Shown here piece after piece: positions 25,809 to 33,919 of a stretch of 64,000 nucleotides of DNA (positions within the stretch are counted from its first letter, which is position 1; every line of letters starts with the position of its first letter). Position numbers and translations under genes: made by a program. The notes below the pieces were generated by a model, which did not search any database, was not told the DNA's origin, and saw only the letters and a list, made by a program, of their open reading frames with translations. Origin of the DNA: Telluria mixta (GTDB lineage Bacteria > Pseudomonadota > Gammaproteobacteria > Burkholderiales > Burkholderiaceae_D); contig NZ_CP119520.1 of the NCBI RefSeq assembly GCF_029223865.1, positions 868,001 to 932,000 of the forward strand, in the 5' to 3' direction.

Positions 25809-27851
25809 TCACGGCCGCGGCACGATCCGCACCGCCAGCCCGCCGCCCGGCGCCAGCCGCACGTCCAGCTTGTCCTGCGCGGTCACGGTCTTCGTCTCCG
25901 TGACGAGATCGAACCGGTGTTCGTTGCGGTAATCAGCCTGCTCGCCGTCGCGGTAGATCTCGGCCACGTACTGCCTGCCCGGATCGAGGAAGGCCAGCGG
26001 CACGGCCACCGTGCGCGCCGTGCCGTCCGTGACGGCACCGATGTACCAGGCGTCCGAACGGCGGTCCTTGCGCGCGATGGTCGCGAACTCGCCGACGGCG
26101 CCGTTCAGCACGCGTGTATCGGCCCAATCGGTCGGCACGTCGCGGATGAACTTGAAGGCCTCCGGATATTTCGCATAGGCCTCCGGCAGGTCGGCCGCCA
26201 TCGCGATCGGCGAATAGATCACGACGTAGTTCGCAAGCTGCTTGGCCTGCGTGGAGTTGAAGGTCTTGCCGCCCGCGCCGACGAGGCTCAACACGCCCGG
26301 CGTGTAATCCATCGGGCCGCTCAGCATGCGCGTGAACACGAGCTTCGCTTCGTGGTCGGCGGTGTTCGGCGGCTCGCCCCACGCGTTGTACTCGACGCCC
26401 CGTGCGCCCTCGCGCGCGAGCCAGTTGGGGTACGTGCGGCGCAGGCCCGTGTCCTTCACGGGTTCGTGCGTGTCGACGGCGATGCGGTAGCGCGCCGCCT
26501 CCGTCACGGCCTTCACGAAGTGGCGCACGCCTTCCTGCGAGTCGTAGTTCCCGTAATGGATCTTGCCACCCGGGCCGGGGAACTGCATCGTCCCCGCTTC
26601 GTGCACATAGCCCGACTTGACGCTGTCCACGCCCAGCTTCGCATACAGTTTATACGCCGCGTCCATCTGCTTTTCGTAGGCCGCGACGTTGCCGCCCGTC
26701 TCGTGGTGGCCGATCAGGCGCACGCCCTTCCCTTTCGCGTATGCGGCCAATGCCGGCAGATCGAAGTCCGCATACGGTTGCGTGAAACTGAAGTCCGCGC
26801 CGCCATGGCCCCAGTCGCTTTCCCAGCCGCGGTTCCAGCCTTCCACCAGCACGCCGCGGAAACCGTTGGCGGCAGCGAAATCGATGTAGCGCCTGACGTT
26901 CGCCGTGTTCGCCGCATGCTTCGGGCCCGCGTTCCACGTCCCCTTATTCAGGTGCATCTCCCACCACACGCCGACGAATTTCGACGGGTGCACCCACGAC
27001 ACGTCGCCCAGTTTATTCGGCTCGTTCAGGTTCAGTTCCAGGTCCGACATGTACAGGCCGGGCGCATCGTCCGCGATGCGCAACGTGCGCCACGGCGTCG
27101 TGAACGCGCCGTGGCGCACGACGGCCGGCCCGGTCGTCGACGGCGCCAGTTGCGCGCGCAGCTTCTGGCCTTCCACCTTGCGGACCCACATCGTCGCGTA
27201 GTCGACCAGCGCCGCTTCATGGAGGGCGATGTGCGTGCCGTCGTCGAGGCGCAAGGTCAGCGGCGTGTTGGCAGTGCCGATTTCCTTGAGCGGCGCCTTC
27301 TCGACGATCTGCTCGAGGCCGGACAGCTCGCCGGCCGGTATCCACCACGCCGTCGCGGGCTGGGCGACGGCGAATTCCGTCAGCTCGTCCGTGATGGCGA
27401 CGTCGCGCAGCTGCGGCTGGTCGGGGAATTCGTAGCGGAAGCCGATGCCGTCGTCGTAGATGCGGAAGACGATGGCGAGCCGGCGGTTGGCGCGGTTCTT
27501 CTGCTCGACGCCCACGCGCAGTTCGCGGTAGTGGTTGCGCACGTAGCGGCGCTCGCCCCACGGCTGTTCCCACGTGTCGTCATGCTCGCCGACGCGCTTG
27601 TCCTTCACGGTAAAGCCGCCGTCCAGCTTGGGTGCGTTGGCGAGGTTGAAGCCGAGGCGCGACGGGGCGATGATTTCCTTGCCCTTGCGCTTGACGTCGT
27701 AGGCCAGCTTGCCCATGTCGTCGAGCTGGACGTCGACGGTCAGGATGCCGCCCGGAGAACTTGCCGTGGCCACGACGGTTTGCGCCCACGCGGCCGGCGC
27801 CGCCATGTAGCTCAGGAACATCGCGGCAAGCGCGAGGGGACGGACACGCAT
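25809..27851 (-). CDS. GH97 alpha-glucosidase (SusB-like, inverting type)
   Basis: 680 residues from MRVRPLALAAMF (AAGGGAG 8 bases upstream), with signal peptide to AWAQ. N-terminal beta-sandwich (about 25-290), TIM barrel (about 300-560), C-terminal beta domain. HHETGG holds Glu384; Glu463 in VDTHEPVKDTGLRRTYPNW and Glu487 in GVEYNAWG are spaced 24 residues, the same as the two base-bearing glutamates 508 and 532 of Bacteroides SusB. This suggests the inverting, calcium-dependent branch, acting on alpha-glucans in the periplasm. It lies 86 bases downstream of a TonB receptor gene on the same strand, but a palindrome in the gap suggests a separate promoter. Confidence 0.93.
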   Translation of the reverse strand: MRVRPLALAAMFLSYMAAPAAWAQTVVATASSPGGILTVDVQLDDMGKLAYDVKRKGKEIIAPSRLGFNLANAPKLDGGFTVKDKRVGEHDDTWEQPWGERRYVRNHYRELRVGVEQKNRANRRLAIVFRIYDDGIGFRYEFPDQPQLRDVAITDELTEFAVAQPATAWWIPAGELSGLEQIVEKAPLKEIGTANTPLTLRLDDGTHIALHEAALVDYATMWVRKVEGQKLRAQLAPSTTGPAVVRHGAFTTPWRTLRIADDAPGLYMSDLELNLNEPNKLGDVSWVHPSKFVGVWWEMHLNKGTWNAGPKHAANTANVRRYIDFAAANGFRGVLVEGWNRGWESDWGHGGADFSFTQPYADFDLPALAAYAKGKGVRLIGHHETGGNVAAYEKQMDAAYKLYAKLGVDSVKSGYVHEAGTMQFPGPGGKIHYGNYDSQEGVRHFVKAVTEAARYRIAVDTHEPVKDTGLRRTYPNWLAREGARGVEYNAWGEPPNTADHEAKLVFTRMLSGPMDYTPGVLSLVGAGGKTFNSTQAKQLANYVVIYSPIAMAADLPEAYAKYPEAFKFIRDVPTDWADTRVLNGAVGEFATIARKDRRSDAWYIGAVTDGTARTVAVPLAFLDPGRQYVAEIYRDGEQADYRNEHRFDLVTETKTVTAQDKLDVRLAPGGGLAVRIVPRP

Positions 27852-27903
27852 GTTTACACTCCCTTTAGGACGAATACCGATAATCCGGCTCGACAATGAG
27901 GAT

Positions 27904-27913
27904 GTAATATTAC
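27904..27913. promoter_or_regulatory. Palindrome GTAATATTAC upstream of GH97
   Basis: A perfect 10-bp palindrome in the 86-base gap between the TonB receptor stop and the GH97 start, about 53 bases before the start. AT-only centre and short context make it a candidate operator, not a proven one. Confidence 0.35.
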
Positions 27914-27937
27914 TACACCATCAATCCATTGCGTGCT

Positions 27938-29944
27938 TCAAAAATTGTGTTGCAGCGTGAGGCGCACGGCGCGCGGTTCCACAGGGTGGAAGTGGGTGTC
28001 GTCTCCCCCGCCCGCCGGCTCGCCGGGCAGCCGCGAGGCGTAGTAATAATCGATGTCGCTGGCCTTCCGGTCGAAGAGGTTGAACACGTCCAGCGTCAGG
28101 CGTGTGCGCGACGCGACGCGGTAGCCGGCGCGCGCATACGCCAGCGTCGTCGACGCCGAGCGGACTCTGGCGTTCTCGACCAGCGGCCGGGGGCCGAAAT
28201 GGCGCACGTCGACGCCGCCCGACCAGCGGCCGCGTTCCACCGTCACGCCGAACGACACGACGCGGTTCAGGGAGCCGGGAATGTCGTTGCCGGCCGGGTC
28301 ATGGTCCGCATAGCGGGCGTGCGACACGGCCACGTCGAGGTCAAGCAACACGCCCGGCGCGGCGACGTAGTGGTTGTTCCATTCGATGCCGTGGCGGCGG
28401 CTGGCGCGGCTTGGTGCCGTCTCGCCCGCATCGCCGACGAACACCAGTTCCGAGGCTATGTCCAGGCGCCACAAGGCCAGCGAGCTTTGCAGGCCGGGCA
28501 CGGCCTCCGTGCGCAAGCCCAGTTCCGCGCCGCGCGTGGCAACGAGCGGCGTCACCGGAGTAGTCTGCGTGATTCCACGTGCGTCGTTGCTATGAAAGCC
28601 GCGGCCCGCGTTGACGAAGAACTCGGTCCGGCGCCACGGTCCGAAGATGAGGGACAGCTTGGGCGAGGCGATGTGCGCGTCCGCGCTGCCGCCGTCGACG
28701 CGGAAGGCATAGGCGTCGTAGCGCAGGCCGGCCACGCTGCGCAGCCAGGGCCGCCATTGCACGACGTTTTCGACGTACAGGCCCGCGCTGGTCTCGCGCA
28801 CGCGGTCTTCGCGCACCGTGCCCGTGCGCACGCGGGCGACCGTGGTGTAAATACCGACCGGATCCACGCGGTCATGGCGCACCTGCAGGCCCAACTTGTT
28901 GCGCACCGCGAGCCCGCCCCAGTCGGCGGCCCAGGACTGCGCCATGTTCACGCCCGCCAGCGTGCGCCGCTCGCTTTGCTGGAACTGGTCGCCGCCGTCG
29001 GGGTTGGCCAGCGCGTACGTGAAATTGCTGAACAGGTCGAGGCGCGACCGCACCAGATACGCATCCAGTTCGAACAGCGACGCGGCCTCGCGGCGGCGCA
29101 TGGCGTAGGCCAGGCTGGTGCGCGCCGTCGTGCCGCCGTCGGTCGGATCGAGGCTGCCGAAGCGTCCGATCAGGCCGGATTCTACCGCGCGCTGCGGCAC
29201 CTGATCCGTCGACGTCCAGCGGTTGCGGTAGGCCATGCCGGTCAGGCTCCAGCCGTCGTCCGCAGTGCCGCGGCTGTAGCGCACCAGCGCGTTCGTCTTG
29301 CGCACGCCTTCCGGCACGTCCCATGGACCGTCGTTGCGACCCGTTTCCACGCCGACCAGCAGCGTGCCGCCGCCGGCCCCGAACGAATCGGCCAGCAAGG
29401 CCCGCCGGTAGCCGCCGCTGCCCAGCGACAGGCTGGCCAGGCCGGCCGGGAGCTTGTCGCCGATGCGAAACCGGGCGGTGCCGGCCGAAGCGAAGTCGCC
29501 CTCCCCCGCGAAATACGTTCCCTTCTTGTAGTCGATGCGCTGCACCAGTTCCGGGATGAGGAAGTTCAGGTCCGCGTAGCCCTGGCCGTGCGCGTGCGTG
29601 CGCATGTTGACGGGCATGCCGTCGACGAAGGTGGCGAAGTCGCTGCCGTGGTCGAGGTTGAAACCGCGCAGGAAATACTGGTTGGCCTTGCCGTCGCCGC
29701 TGTGCTGCGTGACGATCATGCCCGGCACGAATTCGAGTAATTCGCCGGTGCGCAGCGTCGGCCGGTTGGCCACCAGGTCGGCCGTGATGACGCCCTGGCT
29801 GGCGGCATCCGACGTGCCGACGGCGTTGTCGTAGTGGCCCACTACACGGACCACGGATTCGGGCGGCACGTCCCGGATTTGCGTCGTGGCCGGCAGGATC
29901 AAGGCTGCGATGACGGCCGGCAGGATGCGGCGAATGGCGTTCAT
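27938..29944 (-). CDS. TonB-dependent receptor linked to the ECF sigma locus
   Basis: 668 residues from ATG 29944 (a TTG four codons upstream is less likely). A signal peptide is followed by a short N-terminus and the plug (VVRVVGHYDNAVGTSDAASQGVITADL ... GELLEFVPGMIVTQHSGDGKANQYFLRGFNLDHGSDFATFVDGMPVN). NYFLRGFNLDHG-type plugs are common in receptors for metal complexes. The C-terminus ends in LTLQHNF. It lacks the extra N-terminal signalling domain of FecA/FpvA receptors, so it is probably a target, not a sensor, of the sigma factor. An ECF-type promoter motif lies 34-60 bases upstream; the sigma gene is divergent. Ligand unknown. Confidence 0.9.
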   Translation of the reverse strand: MNAIRRILPAVIAALILPATTQIRDVPPESVVRVVGHYDNAVGTSDAASQGVITADLVANRPTLRTGELLEFVPGMIVTQHSGDGKANQYFLRGFNLDHGSDFATFVDGMPVNMRTHAHGQGYADLNFLIPELVQRIDYKKGTYFAGEGDFASAGTARFRIGDKLPAGLASLSLGSGGYRRALLADSFGAGGGTLLVGVETGRNDGPWDVPEGVRKTNALVRYSRGTADDGWSLTGMAYRNRWTSTDQVPQRAVESGLIGRFGSLDPTDGGTTARTSLAYAMRRREAASLFELDAYLVRSRLDLFSNFTYALANPDGGDQFQQSERRTLAGVNMAQSWAADWGGLAVRNKLGLQVRHDRVDPVGIYTTVARVRTGTVREDRVRETSAGLYVENVVQWRPWLRSVAGLRYDAYAFRVDGGSADAHIASPKLSLIFGPWRRTEFFVNAGRGFHSNDARGITQTTPVTPLVATRGAELGLRTEAVPGLQSSLALWRLDIASELVFVGDAGETAPSRASRRHGIEWNNHYVAAPGVLLDLDVAVSHARYADHDPAGNDIPGSLNRVVSFGVTVERGRWSGGVDVRHFGPRPLVENARVRSASTTLAYARAGYRVASRTRLTLDVFNLFDRKASDIDYYYASRLPGEPAGGGDDTHFHPVEPRAVRLTLQHNF

Positions 29945-29975
29945 GTGAGGTGACAAAATCGTTGGGCACTCCCCA

Positions 29976-30004
29976 TATACGCAACGCCGGGCGTATCGGA
30001 TGCA
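29976..30004 (-). promoter_or_regulatory. Predicted ECF sigma promoter for the TonB receptor
   Basis: On the minus strand, TGCATCC (29998-30004) is followed after exactly 16 bases by CGTATA (CGTA at 29978-29981). The same arrangement occurs upstream of the DUF4331 gene at 35486-35514. The start point would lie about 26 bases before the receptor ATG. CGTA-type -10 elements are typical of ECF sigma factors. Confidence 0.65.
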
Positions 30005-30085
30005 ATATCTTGACGACGCGGATGTATTGCCGGGTTACAATCAATTTCAATAATTTCAATCGCCGGACAACCTGCCAGGACAACC

Positions 30086-30670
30086 GTGACCCAGGACCTC
30101 GACCACCCCGAGCAGTTACGCCGCCTCGTCGCCGCCGTCGCGCTCGGCGACCGCGCCGCGTTCCGCCGCCTGTACGATGCGACGTCGGCGAAACTGTTCG
30201 GCTTCGCGCTGCGTATATTGAGGAAGGACGAGCTCGCCGAGGAGGCCTTGCAGGATGCTTTCGTGTCGATCTGGCACGCGGCCGCCGGCTATCAGCCTCA
30301 TCTCGCCGCGCCGCAGACGTGGATGACGACGATCGTGCGCAACAAGGCGCTGGACATCCTGCGCCGCCAGGATGACACCGTCGAACTCGACGCCCAGCAG
30401 TTCGATACGGACCTGCTGCTGGCCATGCAGGACCCGGCCGCAGGACCGCACGACCGCGTGCAGATGAGGGACGAGGCGCGCGCCCTGGCGTATTGCATGG
30501 GCGTGCTGGAGGGCAGGCAGCGCCAGGCGATCGGCATGGCCTACCTGCACGACCTGTCGCACAGCGAGGTGGCGGCCCAGCTCAGCCTGCCGATCGGCAC
30601 GGTCAAGACGTGGATTCGCCGTGGCCTGGAAAAATTGAAAACCTGCCTGTCGAAACGGGAACCGGCATGA
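30086..30670 (+). CDS. ECF-family RNA polymerase sigma factor
   Basis: 194 residues with a GTG start (CCAGGA upstream). Region 2 spans RLYDATSAKLFGFALRILRKDELAEEALQDAFVSIWHAA (about residues 28-68) and TWMTTIVRNKALDILRRQ, and region 4 spans LEGRQRQAIGMAYLHDLSHSEVAAQLSLPIGTVKTWIRRGLEKLK (about 140-185). It directs RNA polymerase to a small regulon. The next gene, overlapping by ATGA, is its anti-sigma factor. It is divergent from the TonB receptor and converges, through the anti-sigma gene, on the DUF4331-HupE operon. A TACAAT element is seen upstream, without a clear -35. Confidence 0.96.
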   Translation: MTQDLDHPEQLRRLVAAVALGDRAAFRRLYDATSAKLFGFALRILRKDELAEEALQDAFVSIWHAAAGYQPHLAAPQTWMTTIVRNKALDILRRQDDTVELDAQQFDTDLLLAMQDPAAGPHDRVQMRDEARALAYCMGVLEGRQRQAIGMAYLHDLSHSEVAAQLSLPIGTVKTWIRRGLEKLKTCLSKREPA

Positions 30671-31365
30671 ACATCCAGAACAACCCGGCCTTGCGCGAGA
30701 AACTGGCCGCCGAATACGTGGTCGGGACCTTGCGCGGTGGCGCCCGGCGCCGCTTCGAACGCTGGCTCGCCACCGACGCCGCCCTGCGCGACGCCGTCGC
30801 CGCCTGGCACGCGCGCATCGAGCCGATGGCCGACTGGAGCCCGGCAGTGTCCCCGCCGGCGCGCGTGTGGAACGGCATCGACCGCCGCCTCGGGTTCGCG
30901 CGCGCGGTGCCGGCGTGGCAGTTCTGGCGGATCGAGGGCGCGCGGCTGTGGGGCAGTCTCGCCGTCGGCGCCGGCGCGGCCGCGGTGGTGCTTGCCGTCG
31001 TGCTGGCCGGCCGCGTGCAGGAGCCACAGCTGCAGCAGGTGGCCACGCTGCTCGACGAGAAAGCGCAGACCGCGCTGGTGGTGGCCGCCGACGCGCGCCG
31101 CGCACGCATCGACGTGCGCGTGGCCGACAACGTCAAGGTGCCGGACGACCGCACGCTGCAACTGTGGGCCATCACGGCGGCCGGCACGACGCGCTCGCTG
31201 GGCATCCTGCCCGACAACCGCCACGCCAGCCTGCGCCTGGACCAGCGCGCCGTCGGGCCGGACGTGATGCTGCTGGCGATCAGCCTGGAGCCGAAAGGCG
31301 GCTCGCCCAATCCGAACGCACCGACGGGCCCCGTGCTGTACAAGGGCGCCTGGGTGAAACTGTAA
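30667..31365 (+). CDS. Anti-sigma factor, RskA-like, membrane-anchored
   Basis: 232 residues. The N-terminal cytoplasmic domain (LREKLAAEYVVGTLRGGARRRFERWLATDAALRDAVAAWHARIEPM) is the sigma-binding zone of RskA-type proteins. One membrane helix follows (LWGSLAVGAGAAAVVLAVVLAG, about residues 96-117), then a periplasmic RskA domain (LVVAADARRARIDVRV; LQLWAITAAGTTRSLGILP). It overlaps the sigma gene by four bases, so both should be made together. No zinc-binding HxxxCxxC motif is seen. It holds the sigma factor at the membrane until a signal, probably in the periplasm, triggers release. Confidence 0.93.
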   Translation: MNIQNNPALREKLAAEYVVGTLRGGARRRFERWLATDAALRDAVAAWHARIEPMADWSPAVSPPARVWNGIDRRLGFARAVPAWQFWRIEGARLWGSLAVGAGAAAVVLAVVLAGRVQEPQLQQVATLLDEKAQTALVVAADARRARIDVRVADNVKVPDDRTLQLWAITAAGTTRSLGILPDNRHASLRLDQRAVGPDVMLLAISLEPKGGSPNPNAPTGPVLYKGAWVKL

Positions 31366-31368
31366 GGC

Positions 31369-32472
31369 CTACACGGGGAGCAGCTTGAGGTCGAACAGGC
31401 GCTCCCCCAGCCACAGCGCGGCCACCAGCATGATCGCGCCCGATCCGCCCACCAGCACCACGCGCCGGTAGAACCACGTGCTGCGCAACAGCCAGGCGAG
31501 GGGCAGGAAGGCCGCGACGATGGCCAGCTGGCCGATCTCGACGCCGACGTTGAAACCGACCAGCGACGCCGCCAGCGCTCCCGGTTGCAGGCCGAGGTCG
31601 GCCAGCACGCTGGCGAAGCCGAAGCCGTGCACGAGGCCGAACAGGAAGGCCGCGGCCCAGCGCCGGCCGCGTGCGACGGGCAGCACGTTGTTCAGCGCCG
31701 CCAGCAGCACCGACAATGCGATCGCCGACTCGACCCAGCGCGACGGCAGCGCCACCACACCCAGCGCGGCGAGGCTCAGCGTGATCGAGTGCGCCACGGT
31801 GAACGCCGTCACGATCTTCAATACGTCCGCCAGCGCCGCGCGCAGGCCGCCCGCCAGCACGGCCGGCAGCAGCAGCGACACGAGGAACAGGATGTGGTCG
31901 TAGCCGATCCAGATGTGCAACATGCCGTGGCGGACATAGGCCAGGAAACCGTTGTCCGCGCCTTCGCCCACGGTGGCACGCGGATGGTCGCTGCCGAGCA
32001 CCAGGGTGCGCACGTCGTCGCCGTCACGCACGCTGGCGAGGCCCTTGTGCTGCGGGTCGACGTCGGCGAACAGGCGGTATTCGACGGCGAGCTGTCCGGT
32101 GCGCGGACAATGGGCGGCGAACGCCAGCACCGTGTACGTGCCGTCCGTGTGCGTGTCGACCAGCTGCCTGCCCGGCACGAGGTCGCAGGCGACGCCGCCG
32201 CGCTCGAGGTGCAGGCGCGCCAGCGCATACGCGGCGATGGCGTCGTGGCGGTGGCGGACTTCGTCCCAGGTCAGCCGGCCATCGTTGTCGGCATCGAGTC
32301 CGATGGCATAGTCCAGGTCGCGCAGCGCGATGTCCCACTCGCCGCGCACATTGGCACTGCCCTGCTCCAGGGCCAGGCGCAGGTACGCGTCGCTCGGCTT
32401 GTGCGCCAGCGCCGGCAGCGACCACGTCGCGCCGGCGAGGAGCAGGGAAAACAGGATCCACAGGCGCTTCAT
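31369..32472 (-). CDS. HupE/UreJ-family membrane protein with an EF-hand
   Basis: 367 residues. A signal peptide ends at ALAH. The periplasmic N-part carries a full EF-hand calcium loop, residues 60-71 (DADNDGRLTWDE). From about residue 180 there are six or seven membrane segments with the family motif HIWIGYDHILFLV and HGFGFASVL. HupE/UreJ relatives carry nickel or cobalt, but this longer HupE/UreJ_2 form is uncharacterised. No hydrogenase or urease genes are near. It is the last of four overlapping genes under the predicted ECF promoter and converges on the anti-sigma gene three bases away. Confidence 0.85.
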   Translation of the reverse strand: MKRLWILFSLLLAGATWSLPALAHKPSDAYLRLALEQGSANVRGEWDIALRDLDYAIGLDADNDGRLTWDEVRHRHDAIAAYALARLHLERGGVACDLVPGRQLVDTHTDGTYTVLAFAAHCPRTGQLAVEYRLFADVDPQHKGLASVRDGDDVRTLVLGSDHPRATVGEGADNGFLAYVRHGMLHIWIGYDHILFLVSLLLPAVLAGGLRAALADVLKIVTAFTVAHSITLSLAALGVVALPSRWVESAIALSVLLAALNNVLPVARGRRWAAAFLFGLVHGFGFASVLADLGLQPGALAASLVGFNVGVEIGQLAIVAAFLPLAWLLRSTWFYRRVVLVGGSGAIMLVAALWLGERLFDLKLLPV

Positions 32473-33644
32473 GCCTTGCCTCCGTTGGCGTTAAATTTTG
32501 CGGCGAGACGCGCGAGCTGGACGTCTTCCACGCGCGCGCTGCGCATCCAGTCGAGGACCGGGCGGGCCGCGGCCACGTCGCGCGCGGCGAACGCCGCTTC
32601 CAGCAGGATGCGGGCGTCGGCCGTCTCTTTTTGCACGTCCCAGTTGCGGCGCGCGATCGCCAGCGCGCGGCGCGCGTCGCCGCGCAGGGCCAGCTCGAAG
32701 CGGGCCTGCTCGCGCAGGTGGACGCCGTCGCCGCGCCGCTCGCCCGCGTCGAAGCGCGCCGCCAGCTCCGCCAGTTCGGGGCCCAGGCGCGCTGCAAGCG
32801 CGTGGCGCAGCAGCAGGCCGTCCACGCGGGCGTGCGGCGCCAGCAGCGCGGCCGCCTCGCCGCGGCGGCCGGCGTCCAGCAGGAAGTCGGCATAGGCACC
32901 CAGCAGGTACGTGTCGCGCGGGGCGAGGCGCAGCGCGTCACGGAAGCGCGCCTCGGCCACGTCCGCGGCGCCGCGGCGCTGGGCCATTTCGGCCAGCATC
33001 GTCAGCACCCAGGCGTCGACGGCCGGGGTGTCGGCGCCGCCCGCGCGCGCGCGTACGGCCGCGAGCAGGCGTTCGCTCGCGGCCAGGCGGCCGTTCATCG
33101 CGCCCACGTTGGCGATGCAGGCCGTGGTCACGAGTTCGTCGGCGAGGCTGGACAGGCGCGCGCAGCTCTGCGTGGCCGCGGTGTAGTCGGCGCGCACGGT
33201 TTCGACGGTGGCGCGGGTCAGCCAGGCCTGGGCGTTGTCCGGCTGCTGCGCCGTCAGGGCTGCGAGGTCGGCCAGCGCTTCGGGAAAGCGGTGCTCGCTC
33301 TGCAGGAGTGTCGCGCGCAGCAGGCGCACCTGCGGCGGCGGCGCCGGCTGATTCCACCATGGCGCCAGCGCGGCCTGCGCATAGCCGTAGTAGCGCGGGT
33401 CGGCGTCGCGCCGGCCGACTTCGATGTAGCGGCGCGCGACCTCCACCGCGCGCGGCAGGTCGCGCGGCGCTTCCTGGAGGCGCGCCCGCAGCGCGCGCAG
33501 TTCGCGCTGCTGCGGATCGGCGCGCCACGGCAGATCCTCGAGCACCTCGGCGCCGCTGGCCGGCAGGCGCGGGGCGGCGCCCGCCCCGGCTGCGCAGGCC
33601 AGCAGCGCCGCCACCAGGATACGGATGGCGGCGCGGGGTGTCAT
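32469..33644 (-). CDS. Secreted TPR-repeat protein
   Basis: 391 residues from MTPRAAIRILVAALLACAAGAGAAP, a signal peptide. The rest is helical with tetratricopeptide-like repeats: YGYAQAALAPWW, LLQSEHRFPEALADLAALTAQQPDNAQAWLTRATV, AEARFRDALRLAPRDTYLLGAYADFLLDAGRRGEAAALL. Such proteins scaffold protein complexes in the periplasm. Start and stop both overlap the neighbours by ATGA (lipoprotein gene before, HupE-like gene after), a tight translational coupling that suggests a fixed stoichiometry. Confidence 0.83.
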   Translation of the reverse strand: MTPRAAIRILVAALLACAAGAGAAPRLPASGAEVLEDLPWRADPQQRELRALRARLQEAPRDLPRAVEVARRYIEVGRRDADPRYYGYAQAALAPWWNQPAPPPQVRLLRATLLQSEHRFPEALADLAALTAQQPDNAQAWLTRATVETVRADYTAATQSCARLSSLADELVTTACIANVGAMNGRLAASERLLAAVRARAGGADTPAVDAWVLTMLAEMAQRRGAADVAEARFRDALRLAPRDTYLLGAYADFLLDAGRRGEAAALLAPHARVDGLLLRHALAARLGPELAELAARFDAGERRGDGVHLREQARFELALRGDARRALAIARRNWDVQKETADARILLEAAFAARDVAAARPVLDWMRSARVEDVQLARLAAKFNANGGKA

Positions 33645-33901
33645 GGCACCGCCTGCGGCTCGGCGTCTTCCGGCATGGTCGCCGCGGTGTCGTCCACCGC
33701 GGCCGGTTCGGCATCGTCCGACGCGCTCGCGGCCAGGCTGGCGATCTGCACGGTGAACTTGTCCGTCGCCGGCGTGCCGCCGCCCGACGTGGGCGGTGGC
33801 GGCGGCGGCGGGGTCGTGGCGACGCCGTCGTCGTGGTCGCTGCCGCCGCACGCGGCCAGCAGCGCGCCGACCAGCAGCATGGATGGCAAGAGTTTCCTCA
33901 T
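33641..33901 (-). CDS. Small lipoprotein of the DUF4331 operon
   Basis: 86 residues. Signal peptide with lipobox LLAAC (Cys18). The mature part begins GGSDHDDG, then a run of seven prolines, then an acidic tail (DDAEPAAVDDTAATMPEDAEPQA). With Gly at +2 it should go to the outer membrane. The Pro run and acidic tail may let it span space or bind cations (inference). It overlaps the TPR gene by four bases and starts 18 bases after the DUF4331 gene stop. Confidence 0.75.
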   Translation of the reverse strand: MRKLLPSMLLVGALLAACGGSDHDDGVATTPPPPPPPTSGGGTPATDKFTVQIASLAASASDDAEPAAVDDTAATMPEDAEPQAVP

Positions 33902-33919
33902 GATCGTCTCCTTCGCGAC

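Noticed and set aside
31369..32472. Hydrogenase or urease accessory protein
   Set aside because: No hydrogenase, urease or nickel chaperone genes are in the window; the protein is the longer EF-hand HupE/UreJ form.
33641..33901. The seven-proline run as a repeat element
   Set aside because: It is a short linker within a lipoprotein, not a DNA repeat family.
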